A stretch of DNA of 64,000 nt from Paenibacillus mellifer (GCF_023195895.1 NZ_JALPRK010000022.1:29662-93661), one strand, 5' to 3'; counted from the first letter of the stretch, positions 8,653-17,212 are shown. The notes: generated by a model from the letters alone, not told the origin. Numbers and translations are program-made.

Positions 8653-9043
8653 TTGTTTGCTTTGATGGATCTGACCCGCTTCAGCGACGAGGAGAAGGAT
8701 TTGGCCAAAGCGCAAATCAAGCGGTATAAAGAGATCCGTTCTCTGGTTCAGCAGGGCGATATGTATCGTCTGGTCAGCCCGTTTGCCGGGCACGAAGCGG
8801 CCTGGATGTTCGTCTCCGAAGATCGGAGCGAGGCCCTGGCGTACTATTTCCAAAGTATTAGCGGAGCCGAATGCGCCGCGGCGTAAGTTACGCTTAAAAG
8901 GACTGGATCCTGAGAAGGTCTACAAGGTCGAGGAGAGCGGACTAGTGATGAAAGGGGATCGCCTGATGGCTATCGGGATTATGCTCCCTGCGGAGCTGAA
9001 AGATTACTTTAGTTATTCGGTTCGTTTGAAGCTTATCGACTAA
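8653..9043 (+). pseudogene. C-terminal remnant of a GH36 alpha-galactosidase, frameshifted
   Basis: The plus strand encodes the last ~130 residues of a family 36 alpha-galactosidase, which normally has about 730. Matching segments are DLTRFSDEEKDLAKAQIKRY, GDMYRLVSPFAG, AWMFVSEDRSEA, then RRKLRLKGLDPEKVYKVE and a final beta-rich domain. The frame shifts by one base around the AAA at 8852-8854: the first frame stops at TAA 8884-8886, while the tail continues in the next frame to TAA 9041-9043. One surplus A restores YYFQVLAEPNAPRRKLRL. There is no promoter, start or catalytic domain. It lies head to head with the truncated kinase, so one deletion probably removed both 5' ends. Confidence 0.85.
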
Positions 9044-9072
9044 CCGAAAGCTATTCTTCATCAAGAAGCATA

Positions 9073-9104
9073 AAACCCCGAAACCATGGTTTCGGGGTTT
9101 ACTT
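9073..9104. terminator. bidirectional terminator
   Basis: AAACCCCGAAACC and GGTTTCGGGGTTT form a perfect 13-bp stem with a 2-base loop at 9073-9100, between the galactosidase remnant and the convergent gene at 9104. T-rich tails exist on both strands. Confidence 0.85.
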
Positions 9105-9460
9105 TAGGTATAGCTTTTGATGGCTAGTTTCGAACAAAGTGCTTTTTTGTTCAATTCCAGGTCTTTTAAATAATTGTTGATTTTAGCGTCCAATTGTTCA
9201 ATGAGGTGCGAACGAATATCCTCAATCTGCTCCTCCTGGCAGAACGCGGAAATGGCAAGAATACCGTCGGAGTAGTGCTTCGTTTCCTGGATGGCGGTAT
9301 TTAGCTTCTCTTTATACAGCCGTTTGACCGATCCGGTAATCGATTTGATCTCGTAATAACGATTCGTTTCGACGAGTAGTCTCCACGGTGTTATCCTGGA
9401 AGCAAGCTGATCTTTCCTTAACTCTAGGGTGATTTGATACATTGTTTTTGAGCTGTTCAT
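9104..9460 (-). CDS. uncharacterised 118-residue protein
   Basis: I do not recognise this gene. The product is charged, probably alpha-helical, without signal peptide or membrane segment. It opens with a beta-like stretch (MYQITLELRKDQ) and has a Lys/Glu-rich middle. Its base composition is lower in GC than the flanks. It has a good promoter, a usable ribosome site (AAGGGGATC) ahead of ATG 9460, and a terminator, so it is a real monocistronic gene. It lies next to the deletion scar and may be recently acquired; that is inference. Confidence 0.65.
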   Translation of the reverse strand: MNSSKTMYQITLELRKDQLASRITPWRLLVETNRYYEIKSITGSVKRLYKEKLNTAIQETKHYSDGILAISAFCQEEQIEDIRSHLIEQLDAKINNYLKDLELNKKALCSKLAIKSYT

Positions 9461-9499
9461 GATGTTGATCCCCTTGTATATTTATACACTGTACTGAAT

Positions 9500-9529
9500 A
9501 TTATATCACAAATCATGAGAGCTTTTGAA
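9500..9529 (-). promoter_or_regulatory. SigA-type promoter of the 118-residue gene
   Basis: On the minus strand TTCAAA (9524-9529), an 18-base spacer, then a perfect TATAAT (9500-9505) preceded by TGA. It starts about 40 bases upstream of the ATG. Confidence 0.65.
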
Positions 9530-9729
9530 GCTACAATCTAGAACTTTAAGACTAAAAAAAAGTGATACTAGAGAACTATAAGCAATTGGTTGCGAAAAAT
9601 CAAGTGACAAATCATACAAGTTTCCGTTTCCACCTGCGCGTCCTTCTTTTTTACCTCTGTCCCGCATAACTTGTAGAGATGGAAGTTGAGAACAACCTCT
9701 AGGGGTTTTCCCGCTGCAGGGGGTGAAAC

Positions 9730-10605
9730 ATGCGGATACGACGACGCGGATGGCGGAGCCGGACAAGACGACCGAAGCGCAGAAGGAAAGTCTGGATCGC
9801 TGTCGTGATCATTACGATTATTGCTCTGGTTCAATTTGTTCAGTACGTGGAGCGCCGGATGACAGGACCGATCGTTCACCTAGCCCAGATTCGAGTCAAA
9901 CAGATCGCCACCGAATCCATCAATGATGCGATTACCGCTCAGGTGGCGAATCAACAGCAGGTTGGGCAGCTGATCGATTGGAAGACGGATGATAACGGTA
10001 AAATTACCGGGTTCATGCTGAACTACTCCGCCCATATGAAGGTGACCTCCGAGACGATTCAAACGGTTCGGCACACACTGGACGAGGTGGCCCGGCTATC
10101 GGAAACCATTCCGCTGGGGCAGGCTCTCGGCAGTCCGCTCTTGGCTTCCTTTGGCCCGAGTATCCCGATCAAGATCGAGCCCAAAGGGGATGTGAAGGTC
10201 GACTTGAATACCCGACGCCAGGATGCCGGCATCAATATGATCCTTGTGGAAGTGTACCTTCGGGTAAAGACGGAACTGGCCGTGGTTGTCCCCTTTGATA
10301 TGGAGTCACAGGCGGTGGAAACGGAAATCCCGGTCTCCTATCTGCTCGTGGTCGGGGATGTGCCCATGTATTACTATGACAGTAAAGGCAATCCGGTCGG
10401 TGAGGGCCAAGCGGATGCCCCGAACATTGCGCTTCCGGCGTTGCCGGGCGGCGATGATACGGCGGAACCGCCGGCAACCAAGGAAGAGACGGTTACGCCG
10501 GACGGGGCCAACGGATCAGGGGAACCCGCCGGGAATACAGGAGCAGGGAACACCAGCTCAGAGGAGCCGTCCAACCCAGATATGAATACAGGGGGACATA
10601 ATTAA
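9730..10605 (+). CDS. yunB: sporulation protein YunB
   Basis: YunB is a SigE-dependent mother-cell protein required for normal sporulation; its molecular role is unknown. The 291-residue product has a basic N-terminus, one membrane helix near residues 22-40 (WIAVVIITIIALVQFV) and the YunB domain through about residue 225. The core includes GQALGSPLLASFGPSIPIKI. The last ~60 residues are a low-complexity Gly/Asn/Glu/Pro/Thr tail longer than in B. subtilis. ATG 9730 follows GCAGGGGGTG. It is convergent with lytH and near lipA and yutD, the same neighbourhood as in Bacillus (yunA/lytH, yunB, lipA, yutD). Confidence 0.92.
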   Translation: MRIRRRGWRSRTRRPKRRRKVWIAVVIITIIALVQFVQYVERRMTGPIVHLAQIRVKQIATESINDAITAQVANQQQVGQLIDWKTDDNGKITGFMLNYSAHMKVTSETIQTVRHTLDEVARLSETIPLGQALGSPLLASFGPSIPIKIEPKGDVKVDLNTRRQDAGINMILVEVYLRVKTELAVVVPFDMESQAVETEIPVSYLLVVGDVPMYYYDSKGNPVGEGQADAPNIALPALPGGDDTAEPPATKEETVTPDGANGSGEPAGNTGAGNTSSEEPSNPDMNTGGHN

Positions 10606-10642
10606 AGGGCGCCGGTTATCTGGACGCCCTTTTATTTTTTTT
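10604..10642. terminator. shared terminator of yunB and lytH
   Basis: AAAGGGCG (10604-10611) pairs with CGCCCTTT (10625-10632), followed by T-rich sequence. The stem begins inside the yunB stop codon, and the genes converge on it. Confidence 0.8.
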
Positions 10643-11677
10643 GGAGCGTTCGGCTTGCTCCCATTTCTTCAACAGCGGATAAGGATCAAACGCCCATTCC
10701 GTGCTTCCGGTATCTCGGTATATCCCGTAATGCAGATGCGGCGGGAATTTCCCCGAGGTTCCCGGCGGGCCGTAACCGCTGCTGCCAACCCATCCGATGG
10801 TTTGACCCGGTTCGACGAAATGGCCGACTTCAATGCCCTTTTCATATCCCTGCAGGTGCGCGTAATAGTGGTATCGGTTGCTGATATCCCGGATCCCGAT
10901 GCGCCAACCGCCGTAGGGATTCCACCCTTTTGTCTCCACCACGCCGTAACAAACGCTGCGTACGGTTACACCCATCGGGGCGAACAGGTCGGTTCCTTCA
11001 TGGATGCGCAAACCTCCCCAGCCGCGCCGATCCCCCCAGGTGTCTCGATAGGTATAGATGCTGCGCAGCGGCAGCGGGAATGCACTATCAGTTAAATCCA
11101 GCCGACCCCAGTTCTTGTACATTTTCGCGAATTGGCGGATTCGCTCCACGGCGGAATCGTTTTGATAGTAACGCCATAGGGCGATGCGGAAGTCTTCTTC
11201 CTTATAGCCGAAGCCGGTTAAATAAGAAGCTAAGGTAAACAAGGCGTCCCGATCGTTCTTCGGATCGGCCGCTCCATCGGCGGTGGCGTCTTTCCCGCTG
11301 CCGCCAAACAATTCGATCGTCGCCGGATTCCGGTCCTCGGGATCCGGATTAAACGGGCCGGTCCAAAATGCTTCCCGGAAGCGGAATCCGGTAACTCGCT
11401 GCTCCTGCTGCTGTTGCTCCTTCCGCGGAGTGATGGTGCGTTCGTATTGGTCTACTGCGGCAAGCCAATACCAGGGAACCTTCGTGAGCAACTCCATTTC
11501 CTCGAATAACAAGCGCCTTTGATCGTAAACACGGGTTACCGCCTCTGCCGTCGATGTTCCTGGGGCGGCCTCGACCTCGGTGGTTATGAACCCGGCTCCC
11601 GGCCATGATGAAGTGAGAAACGCAACGGCGACGATACAACAAACCGCTTTGCCGCGGGCAAATCGATAAGACCTCAA
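10616..11677 (-). CDS. lytH: M23 peptidase, LytH-type L-Ala-D-Glu endopeptidase
   Basis: LytH (YunA) trims peptide side chains in spore cortex peptidoglycan to single L-alanine. The 353-residue product has an N-terminal hydrophobic export segment (about residues 10-33), a linker region, and a C-terminal M23 (LytM) domain. Zn ligands are visible: His226 and Asp230 in HEGTD, and His316 in HLH (314-316). The start is TTG 11677, nine bases after GAAGGAGG. Neighbours yunB, lipA and yutD match the Bacillus cluster, which supports the LytH assignment over a generic M23 peptidase. Confidence 0.87.
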   Translation of the reverse strand: MRSYRFARGKAVCCIVAVAFLTSSWPGAGFITTEVEAAPGTSTAEAVTRVYDQRRLLFEEMELLTKVPWYWLAAVDQYERTITPRKEQQQQEQRVTGFRFREAFWTGPFNPDPEDRNPATIELFGGSGKDATADGAADPKNDRDALFTLASYLTGFGYKEEDFRIALWRYYQNDSAVERIRQFAKMYKNWGRLDLTDSAFPLPLRSIYTYRDTWGDRRGWGGLRIHEGTDLFAPMGVTVRSVCYGVVETKGWNPYGGWRIGIRDISNRYHYYAHLQGYEKGIEVGHFVEPGQTIGWVGSSGYGPPGTSGKFPPHLHYGIYRDTGSTEWAFDPYPLLKKWEQAERSKKNKRASR

Positions 11678-11790
11678 GGCAAGCTTCCTCCTTCGCCTTT
11701 ATTTTGCACGCGATTCGTGACCTCTCTTAGATTGAGGCAAATGATGTGTTTTTATTCCATTTTGCGAAGTAGGTTTTTCCAGTGGTTTCA

Positions 11791-11799
11791 TGATATAAT
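11791..11799 (+). promoter_or_regulatory. extended -10 promoter of lipA-yutD
   Basis: TGATATAAT is a perfect extended -10 element. It lies only a few bases from an ATG at 11802, which therefore cannot be the lipA start, and leaves a ~40-base leader before the TTG at 11844. Confidence 0.65.
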
Positions 11800-11843
11800 A
11801 AATGGCGCTACGGCTTAAATCACAAGAAGGAAGGTCTTGCGCT

Positions 11844-12740
11844 TTGGCAAAACAAATCCAGGAACCGAAACCGGATTGGATTCGTATCAAGCTGACAACA
11901 GGAGATAATTATCAAGACATCAAGCAAATGATGCGCTCCAAAACCTTACATACCGTTTGTGAAGAAGCGCGCTGTCCGAATATATATGAGTGCTGGGCGA
12001 ACCGCACCGCGACGTTTATGATATTGGGCGATATTTGTACACGGGCCTGCCGCTTCTGCGCGGTAAATACCGGTCTGCCGACCGAGCTTGACTTGCAGGA
12101 ACCTCAGCGTGTTGCTGAAGCGGCAGAGCAAATGAGTTTGCGCCATTGCGTAGTTACCAGCGTAGCTAGGGACGACTTGAAGGACGGCGGGGCCAGTATT
12201 TTCGCTGGAACGATCAAGGCGCTCCGCGAGCGGTTGCCCCTTTGCAGCGTAGAAGTGCTTATCCCCGACTTTCAGGGCGACGAAGAAGCGCTACGTGTTG
12301 TAATGGATGCGAAACCAGATATTCTGAACCACAACATCGAAACGGTGGAACGGTTGTCCGACCGTGTCCGGGCGAAAGCGAAATATCGCCGCTCCTTGGA
12401 ACTTCTTCAGCGGGCGAAAGTCATGAAGCCGGATATCCCGACGAAATCCAGCATCATGCTGGGCGTCGGCGAGGAATGGGACGAGATTTTGCAGGGGATG
12501 GATGATCTGCGGGCCGTGGATTGCGATATTTTGACAATTGGACAATACCTGCAGCCTACACCACAGCATCTGCGTGTTGAGAAGTACTACAAGCCTGAGC
12601 AATTTGCGGAGTTGAAGGAAGAAGGGATGAAGCGGGGCTTCAGCCATGTGGAATCCGGTCCGCTCGTGCGCAGCTCGTATCACGCCCATGAACAGGTCAA
12701 TTCGGCCAAGAAACAAGCAGGCGTTCCCGCTTCGTCGTAA
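11844..12740 (+). CDS. lipA: lipoyl synthase
   Basis: LipA is a radical SAM enzyme that inserts two sulfurs into protein-bound octanoyl groups, making the lipoyl cofactor of 2-oxoacid dehydrogenases and GcvH. Starting at TTG 11844, nine bases after AAGGAAGG, gives 298 residues, the same as B. subtilis LipA. The auxiliary [4Fe-4S] cluster ligands are Cys39, Cys44 and Cys50; the radical SAM ligands Cys65, Cys69 and Cys72 are in CTRACRFC. The conserved RSSY with the serine cluster ligand is near the C-terminus. yutD follows in the same transcript, 21 bases downstream. Confidence 0.97.
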   Translation: MAKQIQEPKPDWIRIKLTTGDNYQDIKQMMRSKTLHTVCEEARCPNIYECWANRTATFMILGDICTRACRFCAVNTGLPTELDLQEPQRVAEAAEQMSLRHCVVTSVARDDLKDGGASIFAGTIKALRERLPLCSVEVLIPDFQGDEEALRVVMDAKPDILNHNIETVERLSDRVRAKAKYRRSLELLQRAKVMKPDIPTKSSIMLGVGEEWDEILQGMDDLRAVDCDILTIGQYLQPTPQHLRVEKYYKPEQFAELKEEGMKRGFSHVESGPLVRSSYHAHEQVNSAKKQAGVPASS

Positions 12741-12761
12741 ACCAGAAGGAGGATGGATCCT

Positions 12762-13124
12762 TTGATTCAAATCGGGGGCAGAACCTACGAACTGATTCAG
12801 AATTATCGGGAAGCTTGGGATCCCGAAGCATTTAAGCAGCGGTACAGCGAGGTCCTCGACCGCTACGACTATATTATTGGGGACTGGGGTTACGAGAAGC
12901 TCCGCCTTAAGGGCTTTCTGCGAGACAATCATCCCAAGGCGAACCGAGATACGGCTTATTCCGGAATCACGGATTATATCAATGAATATTGTAATTTCGG
13001 CTGCGCTTATTTCGTCCTCCAGAAGGTGAAAGACAACCATAAGGAAAAGGATACCCCTAAGGACAAAGAAAGTGGTAGCGGAAAAAGCGTACAGTTACAA
13101 GAAACAGAAACGGCCTCCGAATAA
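12762..13124 (+). CDS. yutD: YutD family protein
   Basis: YutD is a small conserved cytoplasmic protein of unknown function, linked to lipA in Bacillales. The 120-residue product carries the family core NYREAW, RYDYIIGDWGYEKLRLKGF and YINEYCNFGCAYFVL. The C-terminal 30 residues are Lys/Glu-rich and likely disordered. TTG 12762 is chosen because it lies nine bases after AAGGAGG (12746-12752); the ATG at 12753 abuts that site and is too close. Cotranscribed with lipA. Confidence 0.9.
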   Translation: MIQIGGRTYELIQNYREAWDPEAFKQRYSEVLDRYDYIIGDWGYEKLRLKGFLRDNHPKANRDTAYSGITDYINEYCNFGCAYFVLQKVKDNHKEKDTPKDKESGSGKSVQLQETETASE

Positions 13125-13145
13125 TAATCGGAGGCCGTTTCTTTA
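13108..13145. terminator. terminator of lipA-yutD
   Basis: AAACGGCCTCCGA (13108-13120) pairs with TCGGAGGCCGTTT (13128-13140), followed by TCTTT. The stem contains the yutD stop and faces the convergent protease gene. Confidence 0.9.
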
Positions 13146-13156
13146 CGTCGAGTGGA

Positions 13157-14650
13157 TTAGTTGATGGATAAGTTCAGAATGCCTTGTTTATAGCTCCAGG
13201 TTAGCTTCGGATATTTCTTCTGGAACTCATGTAGTTCCAGATAGGATTCACCATCCACCAATTTGGCCGTTTTGGCGGCCAACGTGAAGCCGGCTTGCTT
13301 GCCGAGGGGATCGGTGATGGTTAACTTTCCAATGCTCGAGGTCCAGGCCGGAGTGCCTTGAATCAGCGAGGACAACAAACGGGATGGAGCGTATACTTGC
13401 TTGCCGCTTTGGATGACATCGATATAACCCGGGAAAGCCGTTCCGTTAATATTCAACGAAGCAGGTCCGCCGCTTACGCTGACTTTCCGGGCACCAGCCT
13501 CATACATTCCGGTAATCAACTGCGCGGCTGCGTTGTTGTTCACCTCGAGGTCCGGCTTCAGGCCGACATGGTTGAAATCCACTTGCTTCGGTGTCAGGTA
13601 AGCTTGTACGGTCAGCTTCAGGGAGCTGCCATTGGATAACGGGAAAACGTTCTGGATACGTGCTTTCCCGTAAGTTTGGGCTCCAACGACCTTGGCGATT
13701 CCGTTGTCGCGAAGCGCACCCGTTAATATTTCCGAAGCGCTGGCGGAGAGCCCGTTGGTCAGCACGACTACCGGCATCCCAATGTCTTCGCCGCCCGTGA
13801 TCTCAACGGGCTGTAGTTCGCCGCTTTGGTCGACGGTATACATCAGAACGCCATCCTTCATGAAGTGCTTGGCGATATTGGCGGCTGACTCGACATAACC
13901 ACCCAGATTGTCGCGCAAGTCCAAGACGAGTGCGCTAATCCCAGCCTGACGCAAGGAGGTTAATTTCTGTGCGAACTCTTCATCCGCCGTATCGGAGAAG
14001 GAGGAAACCGCGATGTATCCGACCCTACTGGAAGGAATGACCGATCCGGTGACCGAAGGCAGCGAGAAATGGGCTCGCGTAATCGGATAAACCAATGTCT
14101 GTCCGGCCCGGTTCACCGTGATCTTGACCAGGGTGTTCTCTTCCCCTTGAATCCGCGCTACGTCCTCGCTGCTGGTCACTGCTTGCCCGTCTACCTTGGC
14201 GATGATATCGCCCGCTTTAAGACCCGATTTGGATGCGGGGGAATTCGGCAGCACGTCGGTGATGTACAGCTTGTCATTATAGAAGCGAAGCGTAACTCCG
14301 ATGCCCACGAATTCCTGATTAACGCCATTTTCGAAATCCTGCAGATCCTCTTTCGAGAAATAATCACTATAAGGGTCGTCCAGCGAATAAACCATGCCGC
14401 GTATCGCATTATCCAGGAACTCCTGGCGTTCTACGCCTTCAATATTGTAGGCTTCCAAATAATTCAATACTTCCTGGAGCGCCTGGAGATCGGATGATGT
14501 TTCTGTCGTCCCCAATTGAATGATTGTTCCGGCCTCTGCAGTACTGGCTGTTCCAGCCGCCTCCGCCGCTCCGGCTGCTTGCGGCAAGCCCAGCAGTGAG
14601 AGGGATAACATCGGGATTAATGCATACTTGCGGAATGAAGTTAAGATCAT
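13157..14650 (-). CDS. S41 family C-terminal processing peptidase, exported
   Basis: This is a 497-residue serine/lysine protease of the CtpA/CtpB family, probably acting outside the membrane. A signal peptide covers residues 1-28. Then come an N-terminal helical region, a PDZ domain (about 110-185, with GIGVTL and GLKAGDIIAKVDG) and the S41 core. The catalytic dyad is Ser302 in NGLSASASE and Lys329 in YGKARIQ; the latter departs from the usual GKGSVQ. Residues ~385-497 add a copper-amine-oxidase-N-like domain common in Paenibacillus exported proteins. ATG 14650 follows AAAGGAAG. Which substrate it cuts cannot be told. Confidence 0.88.
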   Translation of the reverse strand: MILTSFRKYALIPMLSLSLLGLPQAAGAAEAAGTASTAEAGTIIQLGTTETSSDLQALQEVLNYLEAYNIEGVERQEFLDNAIRGMVYSLDDPYSDYFSKEDLQDFENGVNQEFVGIGVTLRFYNDKLYITDVLPNSPASKSGLKAGDIIAKVDGQAVTSSEDVARIQGEENTLVKITVNRAGQTLVYPITRAHFSLPSVTGSVIPSSRVGYIAVSSFSDTADEEFAQKLTSLRQAGISALVLDLRDNLGGYVESAANIAKHFMKDGVLMYTVDQSGELQPVEITGGEDIGMPVVVLTNGLSASASEILTGALRDNGIAKVVGAQTYGKARIQNVFPLSNGSSLKLTVQAYLTPKQVDFNHVGLKPDLEVNNNAAAQLITGMYEAGARKVSVSGGPASLNINGTAFPGYIDVIQSGKQVYAPSRLLSSLIQGTPAWTSSIGKLTITDPLGKQAGFTLAAKTAKLVDGESYLELHEFQKKYPKLTWSYKQGILNLSIN

Positions 14651-14705
14651 ATTCGGTTCTTCCTTTACATAATTTTCGATACTCGGGAGCTTGTCTTCCC
14701 GCTAT

Positions 14706-15509
14706 CTAATCCAGGAACGCATTCCGCACCCGGTTCCAAAATGGAAATGGCCGATAGCGGACAAAGCTGATTTTTCGGTCGGAAACCTGGCAGCGGACGG
14801 AGACCATATCATTCATCGGCAGATTGACATGATCAATCGTCAGCAGCAAGTTCTGTTCTTTGCGCGAATAAATATCGCAGTGATGATGCTTAGGCAGCAC
14901 CAGCGGTGAGCCCAACGTCCGGAACACTCGATTGTTAATTGAAGCGATTTCCGTGATCTGCAGCGCTTCGATCGTCGGGTGGATCATGGCTCCCCCCAAG
15001 CTTTTGTTATAGGCGGTACTGCCGGACGGAGTGGATACGCAAATACCATCACCGCGGAACATTTCAAACATCTGGTCGTTAATATCAACTTGGGCAACGA
15101 CGGTGCCGTCAACGCCCTTTAGCGTAAATTCGTTTAAGCAGATGTGGGAGGAAGCGCCCGACTTCTTCTGAAGCTCTAGCTCGATCAAGGGATAACGAAC
15201 GATACGAGGCCTCAGCAATCCGGGATCCGAATGTCCGCTCATCATCTGCACCAGCTCGGGAATTTCGTCCGCTTTCCAGTCGGCGTAGAAACCCAGATGG
15301 CCGGTGTGAATTCCGACGAATGCGATGGAAGAAATTTGATCGATAAACGTATGGAAGGCATGAAGCATCGTGCCGTCTCCGCCGATGGAGACGACGATAT
15401 CCGGGGATTTCGCATCCAGCTCAAGTCCCTGCTCAGCCGCCAGCTTATGGAAGGTTTGGCTTAATTCGACGGATAAGGGGTCCCCTCGGTCAAGTACATA
15501 GTATCTCAA
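14706..15509 (-). CDS. nadK: NAD kinase
   Basis: This enzyme phosphorylates NAD to NADP in the cytoplasm. The 267-residue length equals the B. subtilis YtdI/NadF paralogue. The diagnostic GGDGT is at residues 43-47, the NAD-binding TPSGSTAYNKSLGG motif is in the middle, and the C-terminal beta domain is complete. The start is TTG 15509, nine bases after AAAGGAG. It lies between the S41 protease and ylbJ on the same strand, but the gaps of 55 and 109 bases leave a shared transcript uncertain. Confidence 0.95.
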   Translation of the reverse strand: MRYYVLDRGDPLSVELSQTFHKLAAEQGLELDAKSPDIVVSIGGDGTMLHAFHTFIDQISSIAFVGIHTGHLGFYADWKADEIPELVQMMSGHSDPGLLRPRIVRYPLIELELQKKSGASSHICLNEFTLKGVDGTVVAQVDINDQMFEMFRGDGICVSTPSGSTAYNKSLGGAMIHPTIEALQITEIASINNRVFRTLGSPLVLPKHHHCDIYSRKEQNLLLTIDHVNLPMNDMVSVRCQVSDRKISFVRYRPFPFWNRVRNAFLD

Positions 15510-15618
15510 GTTGACAAGCTCCTTTTACAGAGGCTGTTCAAATCATAGTCGTTTTGAACACGCGCTTGAATATCCTTTTGTAAAGATCATAATCAATTCG
15601 CCAGAAGAACACAACGTT

Positions 15619-16842
15619 TCATTTTCGCTGCCGTAAGCGATGAATGAAACTGGACAGGAATGACAAAATAAGTAGGATGGCCATCGTCACCAGAAAGAAT
15701 CGGAAAGCTCCTGGGAGGGCTTGCCAACCATAAAGCACCTCATCTTGTCCAAATTTGGGCGAAGCGATAGCCCAAGCCGGCGCGGACCCCATGAGAGGGT
15801 TCCAGATGAGCAGCAGCAGCCCGGCGGATAACACGGCGTGAAGAAAACGGGCCGCCAGAAAAGGGAAATAACGCAGGTCAGCACCATTTAGAATGCTGGC
15901 GACCTGGGCATGTACCGATAAGCCACCCCAAGACAAGATGAATGCGGCCGCCGCCGCTTTATACATCAGGGGAATCCCCTCCGGCGCTGCGGCTGCTTTA
16001 GCGCCTAAGGTGACTTCAAACAAGCCTCCCATCAGCGGTTCAGCCAGCTGACTGGGCAGTCCCAAAAGCGGCAAGAGATGGCGAAATCCCCCGTATAGTG
16101 AGCTCATAAAGCCCGAGGCCGTGAGCACTTCAAGGATGACGGAGAAGAAGACAACCAGCCCGCCGACAACGGTCATTAGCTGCAGGGAAGAGACAACCGC
16201 TTGCCGCAGGAGTTCTCCGAGGCGGCGTCCGTCTTGTATCCGGGCCTCATGCATCGCCTGCAAAGCTAACTTCAGGCTAAAACGGCCGGATCCAACGCCT
16301 TCTTCGGAGCTTGCCGGCTCATCGCGGTCGGGGCGGTAGAAGCGCATGACCAGACCGATCAGCAATGCCCCTCCGTAATGAGATAACGCGAGCGCACCGG
16401 CCAGCTTCGGATTGCCGAAGAAGCCAACCGAGACCGCCCCGATCAGAAAGATCGGGTCAGACGACGTGGTAAAGGAGACAAGTCGTTCTCCCTCTATTCG
16501 GGAAACGAGGCGCTGCTCGCGCAGCTTGGTAGCCAGCTTGGCGCTTACGGGGTAGCCGGAGGCAAACCCCATGGCCAATACAAAACCGCCGTTGCCCGGG
16601 ATCCGAAACACCGGTTTCATTAACGGGTCAAGCAGCTTGCCGAGAAAATGGACAATCCCAAAGCCAAGCATGACCTCGGAGATCACGAAAAACGGAAACA
16701 AGGACGGGAACAACACGTCCCACCAAATGGCCAGACCGCGGACTCCGGCTTGCCAGGAGGCTTCCGGGTAGCCGATCATCACCACAGCTAGCAAAAGTGC
16801 AGCGATGAGGAATAGAAAAGCCGTCAAGCGTTTGAATACCAT
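15619..16842 (-). CDS. ylbJ: sporulation integral membrane protein YlbJ
   Basis: YlbJ is a SigE-controlled multi-pass membrane protein needed for a late stage of spore formation. The 407-residue product matches the family's ~408. It has about eight to ten hydrophobic helices and two nucleoside-recognition 'gate' motifs, including GFASGYPVSAKL and SFTTSSDPIFLIGAVSVGFFG. The ATG at 16842 follows GGAGGCG. Its position downstream of nadK's opposite end suggests a separate promoter upstream of 16842, but none was convincing. Confidence 0.92.
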   Translation of the reverse strand: MVFKRLTAFLFLIAALLLAVVMIGYPEASWQAGVRGLAIWWDVLFPSLFPFFVISEVMLGFGIVHFLGKLLDPLMKPVFRIPGNGGFVLAMGFASGYPVSAKLATKLREQRLVSRIEGERLVSFTTSSDPIFLIGAVSVGFFGNPKLAGALALSHYGGALLIGLVMRFYRPDRDEPASSEEGVGSGRFSLKLALQAMHEARIQDGRRLGELLRQAVVSSLQLMTVVGGLVVFFSVILEVLTASGFMSSLYGGFRHLLPLLGLPSQLAEPLMGGLFEVTLGAKAAAAPEGIPLMYKAAAAAFILSWGGLSVHAQVASILNGADLRYFPFLAARFLHAVLSAGLLLLIWNPLMGSAPAWAIASPKFGQDEVLYGWQALPGAFRFFLVTMAILLILSFLSSFIHRLRQRK

Positions 16843-16932
16843 GGGTACGCCTCCACATCAAATCATAGTGAAGTGTATGAATTAACTGGGACAAACAGCA
16901 CAAAAAAATAAAGGAAGCGGTTTCAATAGGGG

Positions 16933-16961
16933 CTGATATTTCTGAACTTCTATGTTAAAAT
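16933..16961 (+). promoter_or_regulatory. promoter of the 31-codon gene
   Basis: CTGATA (16933-16938), 17 bases, then TAAAAT (16956-16961) with an extended TGT in front. A ~85-base leader follows before the ATG at 17053. Confidence 0.5.
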
Positions 16962-17052
16962 GATTCTAGAAGACCAATATGGATCTTTTGAACCAGCTAT
17001 GATCCGATCCTAAACGTGGCAGCAGCCAAATTTTATGGATGGAGTGATGTTC

Positions 17053-17148
17053 ATGAGCATTGTCGCAGGTGTTCTTGTCTGTGCTTTTGTTTATGTTATC
17101 CGCGCCTCTCTCGTCCATTCCGGCGAAGAGGATTGGCGCAGCTACTGA
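17053..17148 (+). CDS. 31-residue putative membrane microprotein
   Basis: ATG 17053 opens a 31-codon frame with one hydrophobic helix (IVAGVLVCAFVYVI) followed by a polar tail ending in HSGEEDWRSY. A GGATGGAG ribosome site lies eight bases upstream. The gene has its own plausible promoter and a strong terminator 26 bases after the stop, so it looks like an independent transcription unit. I do not recognise a family. A second in-frame ATG at 17047 is too close to the ribosome site. The alternative is a noncoding RNA with a chance frame. Confidence 0.6.
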   Translation: MSIVAGVLVCAFVYVIRASLVHSGEEDWRSY

Positions 17149-17174
17149 TAGATTCCAGACCCGCATATAAGTAG

Positions 17175-17204
17175 AAGCTCCGGTAGGAGCTTTTATTTTT
17201 TTTT
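17175..17204 (+). terminator. terminator of the 31-codon gene
   Basis: AAGCTCC and GGAGCTT form a 7-bp stem with a 4-base loop at 17175-17192. A long T-rich tail runs to about 17204. Confidence 0.85.
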
Positions 17205-17212
17205 GATATAAT
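17204..17212 (+). promoter_or_regulatory. extended -10 promoter of the globin gene
   Basis: TGATATAAT is a perfect extended -10, starting at the end of the preceding terminator's T-run and 26 bases before the globin ATG. Confidence 0.6.

Noticed and set aside
8651..8720. TTG 8720 as a working start for the truncated kinase
   Set aside because: No ribosome site precedes it, the first ~20 codons are antisense to the alpha-galactosidase remnant, and the first membrane helix would be missing.
11802..11843. ATG 11802 as the lipA start
   Set aside because: It lies two bases after a perfect extended -10 box and lacks a ribosome site; TTG 11844 has both correct spacing and the family length.
12753..12761. 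ATG 12753 as the yutD start
   Set aside because: It abuts the AAGGAGG site with no spacer; TTG 12762 is spaced normally.
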